Shown piece by piece: positions 9,330-18,809 of a DNA stretch of 61,917 nucleotides. A program made the position numbers and the translations under genes. This stretch comes from Sulfurimonas sp. (GTDB lineage: Bacteria; Campylobacterota; Campylobacteria; Campylobacterales; Sulfurimonadaceae). The stretch lies in contig PPDH01000022.1 of NCBI GenBank assembly GCA_002899765.1, positions 65,688 through 127,604 of the forward strand. The letters are read 5' to 3'. The notes beneath the pieces are model-generated. The model worked only from the letters and a program-made list of their open reading frames with translations. It had not been told where the DNA came from and ran no database searches. Numbering within the stretch: position 1 is the first letter of the stretch; each line of letters starts with the position of its first letter.

Positions 9330-12131
9330 TTGCTAAAACTACTATTTATACTCTTTTATTCAACTCTGCTTTTGGCTTCTTCGCAAAAAATTTCCGTACA
9401 GCTTGAATGGAAACATCAGTTTGAATTTGCAGGATTTTATGCCGCTATCGAAAAAGGATACTACAAAGATATAGGTCTTGAAGTTGAGCTTAGAGAGTAT
9501 ACACAGGGCATAGATATAAGTGATGAAGTTATAAGCAAAAGAGCCACATTCGGTGTCTCCTCTTCCTCTTTAATTTTAGATAAACTTCAAAATAAACCCG
9601 TCGTACTGATAGCCTCTTACTTTAAACAAAATGCGTTGGCTTTGGCGGTAAAACCTGAAATAACCAATGTTGAGCAGCTAAGAGGCAAAAAAATCATGGC
9701 GCTTTCTTATGAGATAGACCATACCAGCATAGGAGTTCTTTTAAAAGAGGGCGGTTTAAAAGACGAGGACTACACTTTTATAGATCACGACTTTAGCATT
9801 GATGCCTTTAAAGCGGGCGATGTAGATGCCATGTCCATTTTTATATCTAATCAGCCCTATTTTTTGGATAAAGAAGGTGTCAAATACAATATCTTAAACC
9901 CTGCGGATTTTGGTATCTACTCTTATGATTTAGAACTCTTTACATCTGAAGAGTTTGCAAGAAAAAATTCCGACATGATTGAGAAGTTTGCAAAGGCGAC
10001 AAATAGAGGATGGGAGTACGCATTTAAACATAAAAAAGAGATTATTGACCTTATTTATGACAAATATACAAAAACAAAATCCAAAGAGTCGCTACTTTAT
10101 GAAGCTGAAGTAACACAAAAACTCTTTAAAACAAATATATTTAAAATCGGCGCAACAGTACCTGAGCTTATAAAATTAAATGCGCAGATGTACACAAGTC
10201 TGGGCTTAGTCCAAGATGGTTTTGAGTTCTCAAAACTGCTCTCAAGCTATATTTTTGAGAACTTGAAATATAGCGAAAATAGAGATTTTCAAGATAAAAA
10301 TATCATCCAAAACAATATTGCGGATCTAACATATGAAGAAAAGGATTATCTTAAAGAGAAAAAAATAATTACCGCATGTATAGATCCCGACTGGATGCCC
10401 TTTGAAAGCCTTCAAGAGGGCAAACACATTGGACTTAGCGCAGATTATCTTGATATTTTTCAAAAAAACCTATCCGTTGCCATAAAAGTAGTTAAAACCG
10501 ATAGCTGGATGGATTCTTTAGAGTTCGCAAAAATGCGAAAATGCGACATCTTACCCCTAGTAATGGAAACAAATGAGAGAAAAGAGTATCTTGATTTTAC
10601 ATCGCCTTATCTCAAAATACCCGTTGTTCTCGCAACGAGACCCAATGTAGCCTTTATTGCGGATTTCGATAATCTGGACAACAAAAAAATAGGCATACCA
10701 GAAGGCTAGTCTTATAATGAGATTTTAAAAAAAAGATATCCGCACTTAAATATTGTTGATGTTAAAAATGTAAAAGACGGTTTGGAAAAGGTAAGAAGAG
10801 GAGAGCTTTTTGGCTACATCGGAACACTGGCAAGCGTTGGTTATTTTTTACAAAAAGAGTTTTTTGGTGAACTTAAAATTACAGGTAAATTCGATGAGAT
10901 GTGGGAACTGGGAATCGGAGTAAGAAATAATGACCCAGTGCTATTGAGAATTCTTGAAAAAGCAATATTTTCGATCAGTGAAGATGAGAAGCAAAATATT
11001 TTAAACAAATGGGTCTCCATTAAGTATGAAAACGGTATCGATTACTCTCTTATATGGAAGATTTTAGCCCTCGCAATTTTCATAGCCCTAGGAGCAACTT
11101 ACTGGATTAGAAAACTCTCTATTTTAAACAAAGAGCTTAAAAATGCCAGAGAAAAAGCCGAAGAAGCAACAAAAATAAAATCAAACTTTTTAGCAAATAT
11201 GTCTCATGAGATTAGAACTCCGATGAACTCTATAGTCAGCATGACTTATCTTATTAAGAAAAATGTAACAACACAACCGCTGATTCATTATGTCCAAATG
11301 ATAGAGAGTGCCTCAAACAATCTGCTTCTGCTTCTCAATGATATTTTGGATTTATCAAAAATCGAAGCAAAAAAAATGCAAATAAACAAAAAAGAGTTTT
11401 ATCTTATAGAAGTACTTGACAGTATTAACAACTTAACAAAGATAAAAGCTCAGGAGAAAGGATTGGCATTTGAAATTATTTATGATAAATCTGATGCTAT
11501 ATATGTACTAGGAGACAGTCTAAGACTTATGCAAATCCTCTCAAATCTCTCACTAAATGCGGTTAAATTCACACAAGACGGATATGTCAAAATCTATGTA
11601 GATAAAATCGCTCAGAGCAGATTTAGATTTACCATCAGCGACACCGGAATCGGTTTAACACAAGATCAAATAGAGAAACTTTTTGACTCATTTACGCAAG
11701 CCGATGAGAGTATTACCAGAAAGTACGGCGGAACGGGACTCGGACTTGCAATCTGCAAAGAACTGGTTGCGCTAATGCAGGGTAAAATATGGGTTGAGAG
11801 CACTTTTGGTCAAGGAAGCAGATTTATATTTGAAGTTACACTCCAAGAAGTTGCGCCTATATTAGAAAATAAGATAAAAAGCGATACGCAGAGTCTCACT
11901 CAAAAGAAGATAAAAAACACTCTTCACATAGACAAAGAACATAGAGACGCGCTCTTTTTAAAACTAAAAAACGCAGTAACTTCAAGAAGACCTAAGACAT
12001 GTGAACCTATAATCAGTGAAATAGAAAAATACGTCCTAGAAGATGAAGATGAAGTAGTGTTTGAAAAAGTAAAAAGATTAGTTCAAAAATATCAATTTAA
12101 TGAAGCAATGGAGATTCTTAATGCGCAGTAA
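9330..12131 (+). pseudogene. Sensor histidine kinase with NMT1 and SBP_3 periplasmic domains, broken by an in-frame TAG
   Basis: Read through one TAG (10707-10709, codon 460), this is a 933-codon gene. A signal peptide (1-20) is followed by an NMT1/THI5-like binding domain (about 25-245; begins VQLEWKHQFEFAGFYAAIEK), a family-3 solute-binding domain (about 355-570), a membrane helix (573-591), a HisKA domain with catalytic His626 in MSHEIRTPMNS, and a HATPase with ISDTGIG and GGTGLGLAI. The TAG lies inside the second binding domain, between IGIPEG and SYNEILKKRYP; frame and similarity continue unchanged. If real, it would separate sensor from kinase. TTG at 9330 is chosen because AAAGGA (9318-9323) precedes it and the signal peptide begins there. 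It overlaps the next gene by 11 nt. Confidence 0.8.
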
Positions 12132-13239
12132 ACAAACTATACTTATCGTAGATGACATAAAAGAGAACATAGATGTTTTAATGCAACTCCTTATACAACA
12201 CGATTTAATACCGGCATTAAACGGTCAAACCGCCATTGATATAGCGACAAATGAAGATAACATAGACTTAATACTTCTTGATATAATGATGCCTGAGATG
12301 GATGGCTTTGAAGTTTGTAAACACTTAAAAAGCAATCCAAAGACAATGCATATTCCTGTTATATTTTTAAGCGCTAAAAACAAACAAGCAGACATGCAAA
12401 AAGCTTTTGATGTTGGTGGCATAGACTACATAATAAAACCCTTTAACCCCAAAGAACTTCTCTCCCGCGTAAATACGCACTTAAAATTAAGAGCTTACGA
12501 AAAAGATCTTGAAACCAGAGTTCAAGAGGAGATTCAAAAAAACAGAATAAATGAGCAGATGATTTTTCAGCAGTCAAAACAGGCTGCTTTAGGCGAACTT
12601 TTGATGCACATCGCACACCAATGGAAACAGCCATTAGCATCCCTTGGTTCAATCAACAATCTTATGAAAACAAAATTTGAATCTGATGCAAATATTAATA
12701 AAGATGAGTATATCAAATCAATTAAACGCTCTGAAGACATTATCATGTTTATGGCAGAAACTATAGAAACTTTTAAAAAATTCTATAGTCCATCAACAGA
12801 CAATAAAGAGTTCTTTCTTACGGATGCAATTATCGATATATTGACAATAATAGAGGGAACATTCTATTTTGAGGATATAAAAATATATATACTCTCACAT
12901 GAAAAAGAGCCGGTATTTGGCAATATAAACGAATTTTCGCAAGTAATTTTTTCCATACTAAACAACTCAAGAGAGATATTTAATCTAAGAAATTGTTTTA
13001 ATCCAGAGATACATATAGAGATTGATAATAAAAAAATAACCATTAAGGATAATGGCGGCGGTATACAGAATAAATCGTTTGATGATATTTTTCTTCCCTC
13101 TATCAGCACAGAAAACAGTTCGGGTGTCGGTCTTTATTTAGCCAAAGTTATTATTGAAAAAAATAGCGGGGTTATAACTGCAGCAAATTCACAAGACGGT
13201 GCAGTTTTTACCATAGAGTTTCTTACATGGATAGATTAA
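12121..13239 (+). CDS. Cytoplasmic receiver-histidine kinase hybrid
   Basis: A 372-residue soluble protein: a receiver domain (1-122; acidic pair D11-D12, acceptor D54, Lys in IKPFNP), a coiled linker (125-155), then a kinase core with the His box ALGELLMHIAHQWKQPL (catalytic His166) typical of Campylobacterota kinases, and a HATPase ending in SSGVGLYLAKVIIE. The N box is weak but KDNGGGI is visible. It overlaps the end of the upstream membrane kinase, so a relay from that kinase to this receiver and on to another regulator, perhaps the GGDEF protein at 8393, is a reasonable inference. A start at 12100 is possible; 12121 (MRSKQTILIVDD) fits receivers best. Confidence 0.85.
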   Translation: MRSKQTILIVDDIKENIDVLMQLLIQHDLIPALNGQTAIDIATNEDNIDLILLDIMMPEMDGFEVCKHLKSNPKTMHIPVIFLSAKNKQADMQKAFDVGGIDYIIKPFNPKELLSRVNTHLKLRAYEKDLETRVQEEIQKNRINEQMIFQQSKQAALGELLMHIAHQWKQPLASLGSINNLMKTKFESDANINKDEYIKSIKRSEDIIMFMAETIETFKKFYSPSTDNKEFFLTDAIIDILTIIEGTFYFEDIKIYILSHEKEPVFGNINEFSQVIFSILNNSREIFNLRNCFNPEIHIEIDNKKITIKDNGGGIQNKSFDDIFLPSISTENSSGVGLYLAKVIIEKNSGVITAANSQDGAVFTIEFLTWID

Positions 13240-13242
13240 ATT

Positions 13243-13941
13243 CTATCTCTTCTTAAAAATAAGAAGCGTTTTATCCTTTGTATCATAAAGAGAGAAGGTC
13301 TGTTTTTCTACTAACTTTAAAGAAGAGAGTTTCTCAAAAATTCTGATTTTATGAAAATACTGAACTATAGTATCTTGATATTTTGTATATCTTGAATCCT
13401 CGTTTTTTTCTTCATTCTCTTTCTTAAAAAGAGTAAATTTTGTGTAGAGTTTTTCATCTTCAAAAACAGCATCAACTACTAAAAACTCTTTCTCGTTTTC
13501 ACTACTCATAGTACCTTCGGCTACATCGCTAAAACCGTAAAGAGTATTGATATCGGCTATAAAAACACCATCATCATTCAGTCTTGAGGCAACTGCATCT
13601 AAAAAGTTTAAAAGTTCCTCTTGATTTAAAAAGTTTAACACGTCAAATATAGCGACAACCGCATCATATTTTCCATCTTCATCGGCTATATCTATACACT
13701 CTGCATCTAAACCTTTGGCTATGCACTCATCAACCATAACTTGGCTTAAGTCAACTCCTCTACATGTTACTCCATCACTCATCAAACGCTGCATAAATCC
13801 GCCGCGTCCACATCCTACATCAAGAAGCGTTTTTATTTTATACTCATCAAGTTCTGAGCGGTAGAGGTCATAAAGAGCTTCTGTTGCCTCTTCAATTCCT
13901 AGCAGGTGTTCAGCTTTTGCATATAAATCAAGATTTGTCAT
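13243..13941 (-). CDS. Class I SAM-dependent methyltransferase
   Basis: A 232-residue Rossmann methyltransferase. Motif I is LLDVGCGRGGFMQRL (about residue 36), motif II is VAIFDVLNFLN, and GVFIADINTLYG follows. The protein has no membrane segment. The substrate is unknown. It follows hisG (stop at 13943) with a one-base gap and probably belongs to the coaX-hisG unit. ATG 13941 is preferred to an upstream in-frame ATG within hisG because it gives the clean junction and a normal N-terminus. Confidence 0.8.
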   Translation of the reverse strand: MTNLDLYAKAEHLLGIEEATEALYDLYRSELDEYKIKTLLDVGCGRGGFMQRLMSDGVTCRGVDLSQVMVDECIAKGLDAECIDIADEDGKYDAVVAIFDVLNFLNQEELLNFLDAVASRLNDDGVFIADINTLYGFSDVAEGTMSSENEKEFLVVDAVFEDEKLYTKFTLFKKENEEKNEDSRYTKYQDTIVQYFHKIRIFEKLSSLKLVEKQTFSLYDTKDKTLLIFKKR

Positions 13942-13942
13942 G

Positions 13943-14569
13943 TTATTGTTTTTGCTCCGATTGCACGACTCTGTTAATCTTCTCATATATCTCTAAAACT
14001 TCATCTTTTTTTGCAATGTAGCTATTTTTATTTGCAATCAAGTAGGTCGAAGAGGTCATAATATCCTCTACAACCTCTAAACCGTTTTGCTTCATTGTAG
14101 TACCCGTTTCTACAACATCGACTATCATGTCGGCAAGTCCTATAAGCGGTGCCAACTCTATAGAGCCGTAGAGTTTTATGATGTCAACAGAGACTGCGCG
14201 CTCCTCAAAATAACGCTTTGTAATATTGACCATCTTTGAAGCAACTTTTATCTCAGGTTTATTCAAATCAAACTTCTCGCCCTTTTTCATCCCTATAGAG
14301 ACCTTACAAATGCCGCGCTTTAAATCAAGCAGACGGACAACATCTAAGCCCTGCTCCTCTAGCGTATCAAGTCCGACAACACCTATGTCAGCTGCTTGAT
14401 GAAACACGTATGTTGCAACATCCTGATTTCTTACAAGTAAAAAACGAAATTTCGGAGTCTCCAAAATTAATTTTCTGTCATCAAAAGCAAAATCCTCGCC
14501 GAATATTGTCTCAAAAATCTCTAATGTCTCTTGCGCAATGCGTCCTTTTGGAAGTGCAACCGTTAGCAT
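13943..14569 (-). CDS. hisG: ATP phosphoribosyltransferase, short form
   Basis: HisG joins ATP and PRPP to form phosphoribosyl-ATP, the first and committed step of histidine synthesis. At 208 residues it is the short type (HisGs), lacking the C-terminal regulatory domain of the about 300-residue long form; such enzymes work and are feedback-controlled in complex with HisZ, which must lie outside this window. Landmarks are the N-terminal VALPKGRIAQETLEIF, DIGVVGLDTLEE and the PRPP loop DVVETGTTMKQNGL. It overlaps coaX by 7 nt upstream. Confidence 0.95.
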   Translation of the reverse strand: MLTVALPKGRIAQETLEIFETIFGEDFAFDDRKLILETPKFRFLLVRNQDVATYVFHQAADIGVVGLDTLEEQGLDVVRLLDLKRGICKVSIGMKKGEKFDLNKPEIKVASKMVNITKRYFEERAVSVDIIKLYGSIELAPLIGLADMIVDVVETGTTMKQNGLEVVEDIMTSSTYLIANKNSYIAKKDEVLEIYEKINRVVQSEQKQ

Positions 14570-15180
14570 ATATCTGCCTTTTTCATAATATTTTTCATTC
14601 CTTTAAATAACAGCATCTCATCTACATGTGAAGCAGGGAACAGCTTTTCAAACTCAAATGCATCCCCGCCTGTGAGATATATCTCCATCTTATATGATTT
14701 TACTTCGCTTTGAAGCAGTTTTATATATCCGTAGCTAATAGCATCACGTGAATTTTTCGGCATTTTATCCAAATCAAGCTCAAAGTTAAATGAGTAGCCA
14801 AGCGCGCTAGATATATTTTTATAGCACTCCCCCATCGCTCTGACTCCCGGATAGATAAAACCGCCCTCAAATTTTCCATTCTTTACAATATCAACTGTAA
14901 CGGCACTTCCGGCATCGACTATAACGCCCTCTTCTATCGCCTCACATGCCATGATTCTGTCAATTCCCATCGTATCGTAATAATTTTTTCTATCTACGTA
15001 GCCTGAGAGATCAATCCAGTTTTTAAGAGGTTTCAGAAGTTCTTTTACCTGCTCATTTACGCAGATATAAAAGACTTCCTCTGCAACGGATGAAGGGATA
15101 AAAAACTTTGTGTCTTTTTTGTAACTCTTATATTCATCAAAGAAGTGGTAAGTCGTATTTCCTATATCGCAAAGAAGCAT
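14563..15180 (-). CDS. coaX: Type III pantothenate kinase
   Basis: CoaX phosphorylates pantothenate, the first step of coenzyme A synthesis. The 205-residue protein shows the ASKHA-fold motifs of the type III enzyme: LLCDIGNTTYHFF at the N-terminus (phosphate-1 loop, metal Asp), GIDRIMACEA, VDAGSAVTVDIV and GGFIYPGVRAM, then LTGGDA. It is shorter than most CoaX proteins (about 250), as is common in Campylobacterota. ATG 15180 overlaps the stop of the upstream ORF by one base (TAATG), so translation is coupled. It overlaps hisG by 7 nt. Confidence 0.9.
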   Translation of the reverse strand: MLLCDIGNTTYHFFDEYKSYKKDTKFFIPSSVAEEVFYICVNEQVKELLKPLKNWIDLSGYVDRKNYYDTMGIDRIMACEAIEEGVIVDAGSAVTVDIVKNGKFEGGFIYPGVRAMGECYKNISSALGYSFNFELDLDKMPKNSRDAISYGYIKLLQSEVKSYKMEIYLTGGDAFEFEKLFPASHVDEMLLFKGMKNIMKKADIC

Positions 15181-15500
15181 TATTGAATTTTCCAGCCTTG
15201 AGCGACTAATGCTTCTTTGGCTTTTGAACACATAGGCGCATCGATAAAAATAATTTTATGTTTAAAATTATGCCCATAAAAAACAATCAGTTTTGCGTAT
15301 ATCTCCTCAAATTTATGCACATCTTTCATAAGGAGTTTGCTCTTTTGACTTATAGCAAAAATAGCCCAAAAATAGCCGGTAATATCAGTGGCTTTAAATA
15401 TTTTTATTCTGTTTCTAACGCCCAAATCTCTCGGTGCAATCTCTTGCATTTTCTTATAAATCTTCCCTTTTTTTCTAAGAGAATCAACTACACTCTGCAT
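15180..15500 (-). CDS. Conserved-looking hypothetical protein upstream of coaX
   Basis: A 106-residue protein that I do not recognise. It is basic (many Lys and Arg in residues 8-35), has no signal peptide or membrane helix, and ends in a region with FIDAPMCSKAKEALVAQGWKI that looks like an alpha/beta fold. A one-base TAATG overlap with coaX and good codon use support it as a real gene at the head of the coaX-hisG-methyltransferase unit. It is divergent from the HD-GYP gene. Confidence 0.6.
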   Translation of the reverse strand: MQSVVDSLRKKGKIYKKMQEIAPRDLGVRNRIKIFKATDITGYFWAIFAISQKSKLLMKDVHKFEEIYAKLIVFYGHNFKHKIIFIDAPMCSKAKEALVAQGWKIQ

Positions 15501-15567
15501 AACTTTGCCTTTTTATCGAAAAATGCCATTTTATCTAAATATAACTTTAGCTCTAAATAATATTTGG

Positions 15568-15573
15568 TATAAT
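15568..15573 (+). promoter_or_regulatory. -10 element giving a likely leaderless HD-GYP transcript
   Basis: A perfect TATAAT lies only 6 nt before the ATG at 15580, so transcription would begin at or next to the start codon. No Shine-Dalgarno sequence is present. Confidence 0.45.
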
Positions 15574-15579
15574 TCGAAA

Positions 15580-16536
15580 ATGAAAATCGTAAAAACTAAA
15601 CTCAACTATCTAAATTCTTATGTCAAACTTGATATCTGCACCTTAAGTGTCGGTGATGTTACGCTCTTTGACATTTATATAAAAAAAGAAAAAGATTATA
15701 TAATTATTATCGAAGCAGGAACTCTCCTCACGCAAAATCTTTATGAGAAACTTGAAAAACAGGAAAATATATATATAAACAAAAGAGATGAAACCATGCA
15801 AATACTCTCTTGTGAAACTCTAAAATCCTACATAAAACACAACAAAGACAATGTACGCAAAAGACTTCAGCTTCTTTACGAAGTAAATACACAGTTATTT
15901 AGTATTTTCTTAGCAAACAAAGACAATACGATAAATTTAGAGTGCGTTGAACTAATAGTAGAGTCCATTATCTACCTTATAGAAACTGATAAGATTTTTA
16001 CAAAAAACACCATGCCTCATCTAAAAAATGACCACATGTTAGAGAGTCACTCTTTACATGTTGCCATCTATGCGCTTTCTCTGGGCAATGCACTCAACCT
16101 TAGCAACGAGATGTTATTGAAAATCGGTGTAGCTGCTTTACTACATGATGTAGGTATAAAAAAAATAGATAAAAACATCATAAATAAAGAGAGTGAATTA
16201 TCGGCTCAGGAGATTCTCTTAATCCAAAAGCATCCTCAATACGGTGTCGATATTTTAAAACAAAACAAAATTTCCGATCCCTATATCTTAGATGCAGTTT
16301 TTCACCATCATGAGCGTTACGACGGCAGCGGCTATCCAAACAGACTGGTAGAAGACGATATAAGTGAATTTGCTTCTATTTTGGCGATATGCGATGTCTT
16401 TGACGCACTTACAAACAACAGACCCCACAGAAAACACTACTCATCTTTTAATGCGCTTAAGATGATGATGCAAGACAAAGAAATGATAAATAAATTTAAT
16501 AAAAAATATCTTCTTGCAACTCTTAAACTATTATAA
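15580..16536 (+). CDS. HD-GYP domain protein (putative cyclic-di-GMP phosphodiesterase)
   Basis: A 318-residue soluble protein. The C-terminal half has the HD-GYP features: HSLHVAIYAL, LLHDVGIKK (the HD pair), HPQYGVDILK, FHHHERYDGSGYP (the GYP motif) and ICDVFDALTNNRPHR. The first 120 residues form an unassigned N-terminal domain seen in other HD-GYP proteins. It is predicted to hydrolyse cyclic-di-GMP, opposing the GGDEF protein encoded at 8393. The ATG at 15580 is preferred over upstream in-frame starts because it lies directly after the promoter -10 and gives a natural N-terminus. Confidence 0.85.
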   Translation: MKIVKTKLNYLNSYVKLDICTLSVGDVTLFDIYIKKEKDYIIIIEAGTLLTQNLYEKLEKQENIYINKRDETMQILSCETLKSYIKHNKDNVRKRLQLLYEVNTQLFSIFLANKDNTINLECVELIVESIIYLIETDKIFTKNTMPHLKNDHMLESHSLHVAIYALSLGNALNLSNEMLLKIGVAALLHDVGIKKIDKNIINKESELSAQEILLIQKHPQYGVDILKQNKISDPYILDAVFHHHERYDGSGYPNRLVEDDISEFASILAICDVFDALTNNRPHRKHYSSFNALKMMMQDKEMINKFNKKYLLATLKLL

Positions 16537-16580
16537 TCAAGTTGATACGTCCGTATTAATAGCGGAAAAAAAATATATGT

Positions 16581-16586
16581 TATAAT
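16581..16586 (+). promoter_or_regulatory. -10 element of the RND efflux operon
   Basis: TATAAT 33 nt before the ATG of the TolC-like gene; no obvious -35, as is usual in Campylobacterota. AAGGA (16610-16614) serves as ribosome site for the ATG at 16620. Confidence 0.5.
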
Positions 16587-16619
16587 TCGCGCTTACTTCA
16601 AACAAAATCAAGGATGACT

Positions 16620-18014
16620 ATGAAAAAACTATTCGCTTTTGTATTTGCAACACTATATATAAGCGCTTCTTTGTCGCATGCTTCCGAACCCATTAGCTTG
16701 AGCGGTGCTATTGAAATATTAAAATCACAAAACTTAGAGATAAAAGGCGCTCAAATAGATATAGAGGCTGCCATGCAAGATGCAAAAATTGCTTCTGAAA
16801 ACCATTACGGAAAACTTGATTTTATACAAGATTTTGCAAGAAGCGATGATGCCGGAAATGTTTTTGGGTTTAAATTAAGCTCACGAGAAGCTACTTTTGG
16901 AGATTTTGGCACACAAGAATTTATGGATACAGCAGCTCCTTCTATGGCATCCATGCAGCCTATTCCTCAAAGTGCCTATACAACTCCACCTCATGACTTG
17001 AACTACCCAGATGAGAGAAACTACTTTCAAAGCAAATTAAAATATGAGATTCCTCTTTTTACGGGTTTTAAAATAACAAGCTATCAAGAAATTATGAACT
17101 CCGTTACAAAAATCAAAAAACTTGAAAAATCTCAAGTAGTAAATGAAAAAATATATGAAACCAGAAAGAGTTTTTATGACATGGCACTGCTTGAGGAGTC
17201 CATCTCAAATCTGGGCGTAATCTTAACAAATATACAAATACTTGAAGCTATGACATACGAGATGATTGAAGTCGGATATGCAAAAAAAGTAGACCTTCTT
17301 GAAGTAAAAGCAAAAAAAGGAAATGTTGAGAGACTTATATCACAGATGGAATCAAACAAAGAGCTTTTATATCATTATATAAGTTTTTTGTTAAACCAAA
17401 GAGTAACATCCATTCAAACACCCTCTTTAGAGATAAAAACTCCCTCTATATCAAACAGCGATATTATAAATAACAACCTAGATATTCAAAAAGCAAATAC
17501 GGGTCTAGTCATAAAAGAGAGTATGATTGACGCATCAAAATCATCTTACTATCCTATGATAGGCGCTTTTGCAGAAATTGCAACTGCCGATGATAAATTT
17601 TTAGGCGATGCAAGCGATCATCAATCATATACAGTCGGAGCAAGACTTACATGGAATATATTTAACGGCGGCGCCGACAGCGCAAATGTCGAAAAATCAA
17701 GACTTGACTTTCTAAAAACAAAAACACAGGTAGCCCTCGCAAACAGCGGGATTGAACTTCAAATCCAAAAGATTAGAACTGAAATAGAGAGCTTTAACAA
17801 AGATATAGAGTCGCTCAAAAAAGAGCTCGCACTTGCTGATGAAATCTATAAAAACTATGAAGCAAGATATAGAGAAAAACTCTCTTCCATGAGTGACGTA
17901 ATCATTAAACAATCAGAGCAAATTCAAAAAATACTGCAGCTGCAACAAACTATAAACAAGCGAAATGAGAGAGTTTTCGCTCTAGAAAAATTAGCAAACG
18001 GAGAACAAAGATGA
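16620..18014 (+). CDS. TolC-family outer membrane efflux protein
   Basis: A 464-residue exported protein with a signal peptide (cleavage near SHA-SE at about residue 22) and two repeats of long heptad-rich helices separated by strand segments, as in TolC and OprM. The PAQ-like second repeat contains GARLTWNIFNGGADSANVEKS, a hallmark of the family. It forms the outer-membrane channel of the tripartite pump encoded downstream. The ATG at 16614 is inside the ribosome site; the ATG at 16620 is better placed. The stop overlaps the next start by 4 nt (ATGA). Confidence 0.88.
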   Translation: MKKLFAFVFATLYISASLSHASEPISLSGAIEILKSQNLEIKGAQIDIEAAMQDAKIASENHYGKLDFIQDFARSDDAGNVFGFKLSSREATFGDFGTQEFMDTAAPSMASMQPIPQSAYTTPPHDLNYPDERNYFQSKLKYEIPLFTGFKITSYQEIMNSVTKIKKLEKSQVVNEKIYETRKSFYDMALLEESISNLGVILTNIQILEAMTYEMIEVGYAKKVDLLEVKAKKGNVERLISQMESNKELLYHYISFLLNQRVTSIQTPSLEIKTPSISNSDIINNNLDIQKANTGLVIKESMIDASKSSYYPMIGAFAEIATADDKFLGDASDHQSYTVGARLTWNIFNGGADSANVEKSRLDFLKTKTQVALANSGIELQIQKIRTEIESFNKDIESLKKELALADEIYKNYEARYREKLSSMSDVIIKQSEQIQKILQLQQTINKRNERVFALEKLANGEQR

Positions 18015-18799
18015 AAAAACTACTACTACTTTTAGGTTTAGCGGCTTGGCTTAGTGCAGAGGGAATAACACTCTCAGGAACAGTGATAAGCGATAACAAA
18101 AAAATGATTACAAGCCGTTTTATGGGTTTTGTGACCGACGTAAAGGTTTCTGAGGGTGATGAAGTAAAAAAGGGCGACCTGCTTTATACTATCGACTCTA
18201 AAGAGATAGATTCTGCTATTATTCAGGTAGAACTTGGGATATCTCAAGCACAGCTCTCACTTCAAATGTATCAAAATCAATACACAAACGTAAAACTCAA
18301 TCTTGAGAGACACAAAAGACTACTAGAAAAAGATATGGTCTCAAAATTTGAGGTTGAAAATCTCTCCCTTGCTGAAGAAAATCTTGCAAATATGATTATC
18401 ATCGCAAAAAAACAGGTTGCTCAGGCAAAAGCGCAGCTTGAAGAGGTGAAAAACCAATACCGCTATTTAAATATTACTGCACCGAATAATGGTGTAATTG
18501 TCAGCAAAAATATTGAAGTAGGAGAGATGGCAATGCCCGGAATGCCGGCACTTGAACTCTCTGATTTGACAAACCTAAAAATATCTGCAGAGATATCTGA
18601 AGATAACTTAAGCCGCATACAAGAGGGCAAAAAAGTTGTAGTAAACATTCCCTCACAAAATATAAAAACCATTGGCACTATAAGCGCAATCATTCCTAGT
18701 TCAAACCCCATGACACACTCTTTTAAGATAAAAATATCTTTTAAAAATGTCTATAAATCAATCTATCCGGGCATGTATGCTACCGTAGTTGTAGAGTAG
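18011..18799 (+). CDS. RND efflux periplasmic adaptor (membrane fusion protein)
   Basis: A 262-residue adaptor with a signal peptide of about 17 residues. It has a split lipoyl (barrel-sandwich) domain, first half GFVTDVKVSEGDEVKKGDLLYTI and second half ITAPNNGVIVSKNIEVGEM, around a helical hairpin of about 85 residues, followed by a beta-barrel. It is short compared with AcrA (about 400) and lacks most of the membrane-proximal domain. It should link the TolC-like protein to the inner-membrane pump. It overlaps its upstream gene by 4 nt. Confidence 0.88.
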   Translation: MKKLLLLLGLAAWLSAEGITLSGTVISDNKKMITSRFMGFVTDVKVSEGDEVKKGDLLYTIDSKEIDSAIIQVELGISQAQLSLQMYQNQYTNVKLNLERHKRLLEKDMVSKFEVENLSLAEENLANMIIIAKKQVAQAKAQLEEVKNQYRYLNITAPNNGVIVSKNIEVGEMAMPGMPALELSDLTNLKISAEISEDNLSRIQEGKKVVVNIPSQNIKTIGTISAIIPSSNPMTHSFKIKISFKNVYKSIYPGMYATVVVE

Positions 18800-18809
18800 G
18801 AATTTGGTT

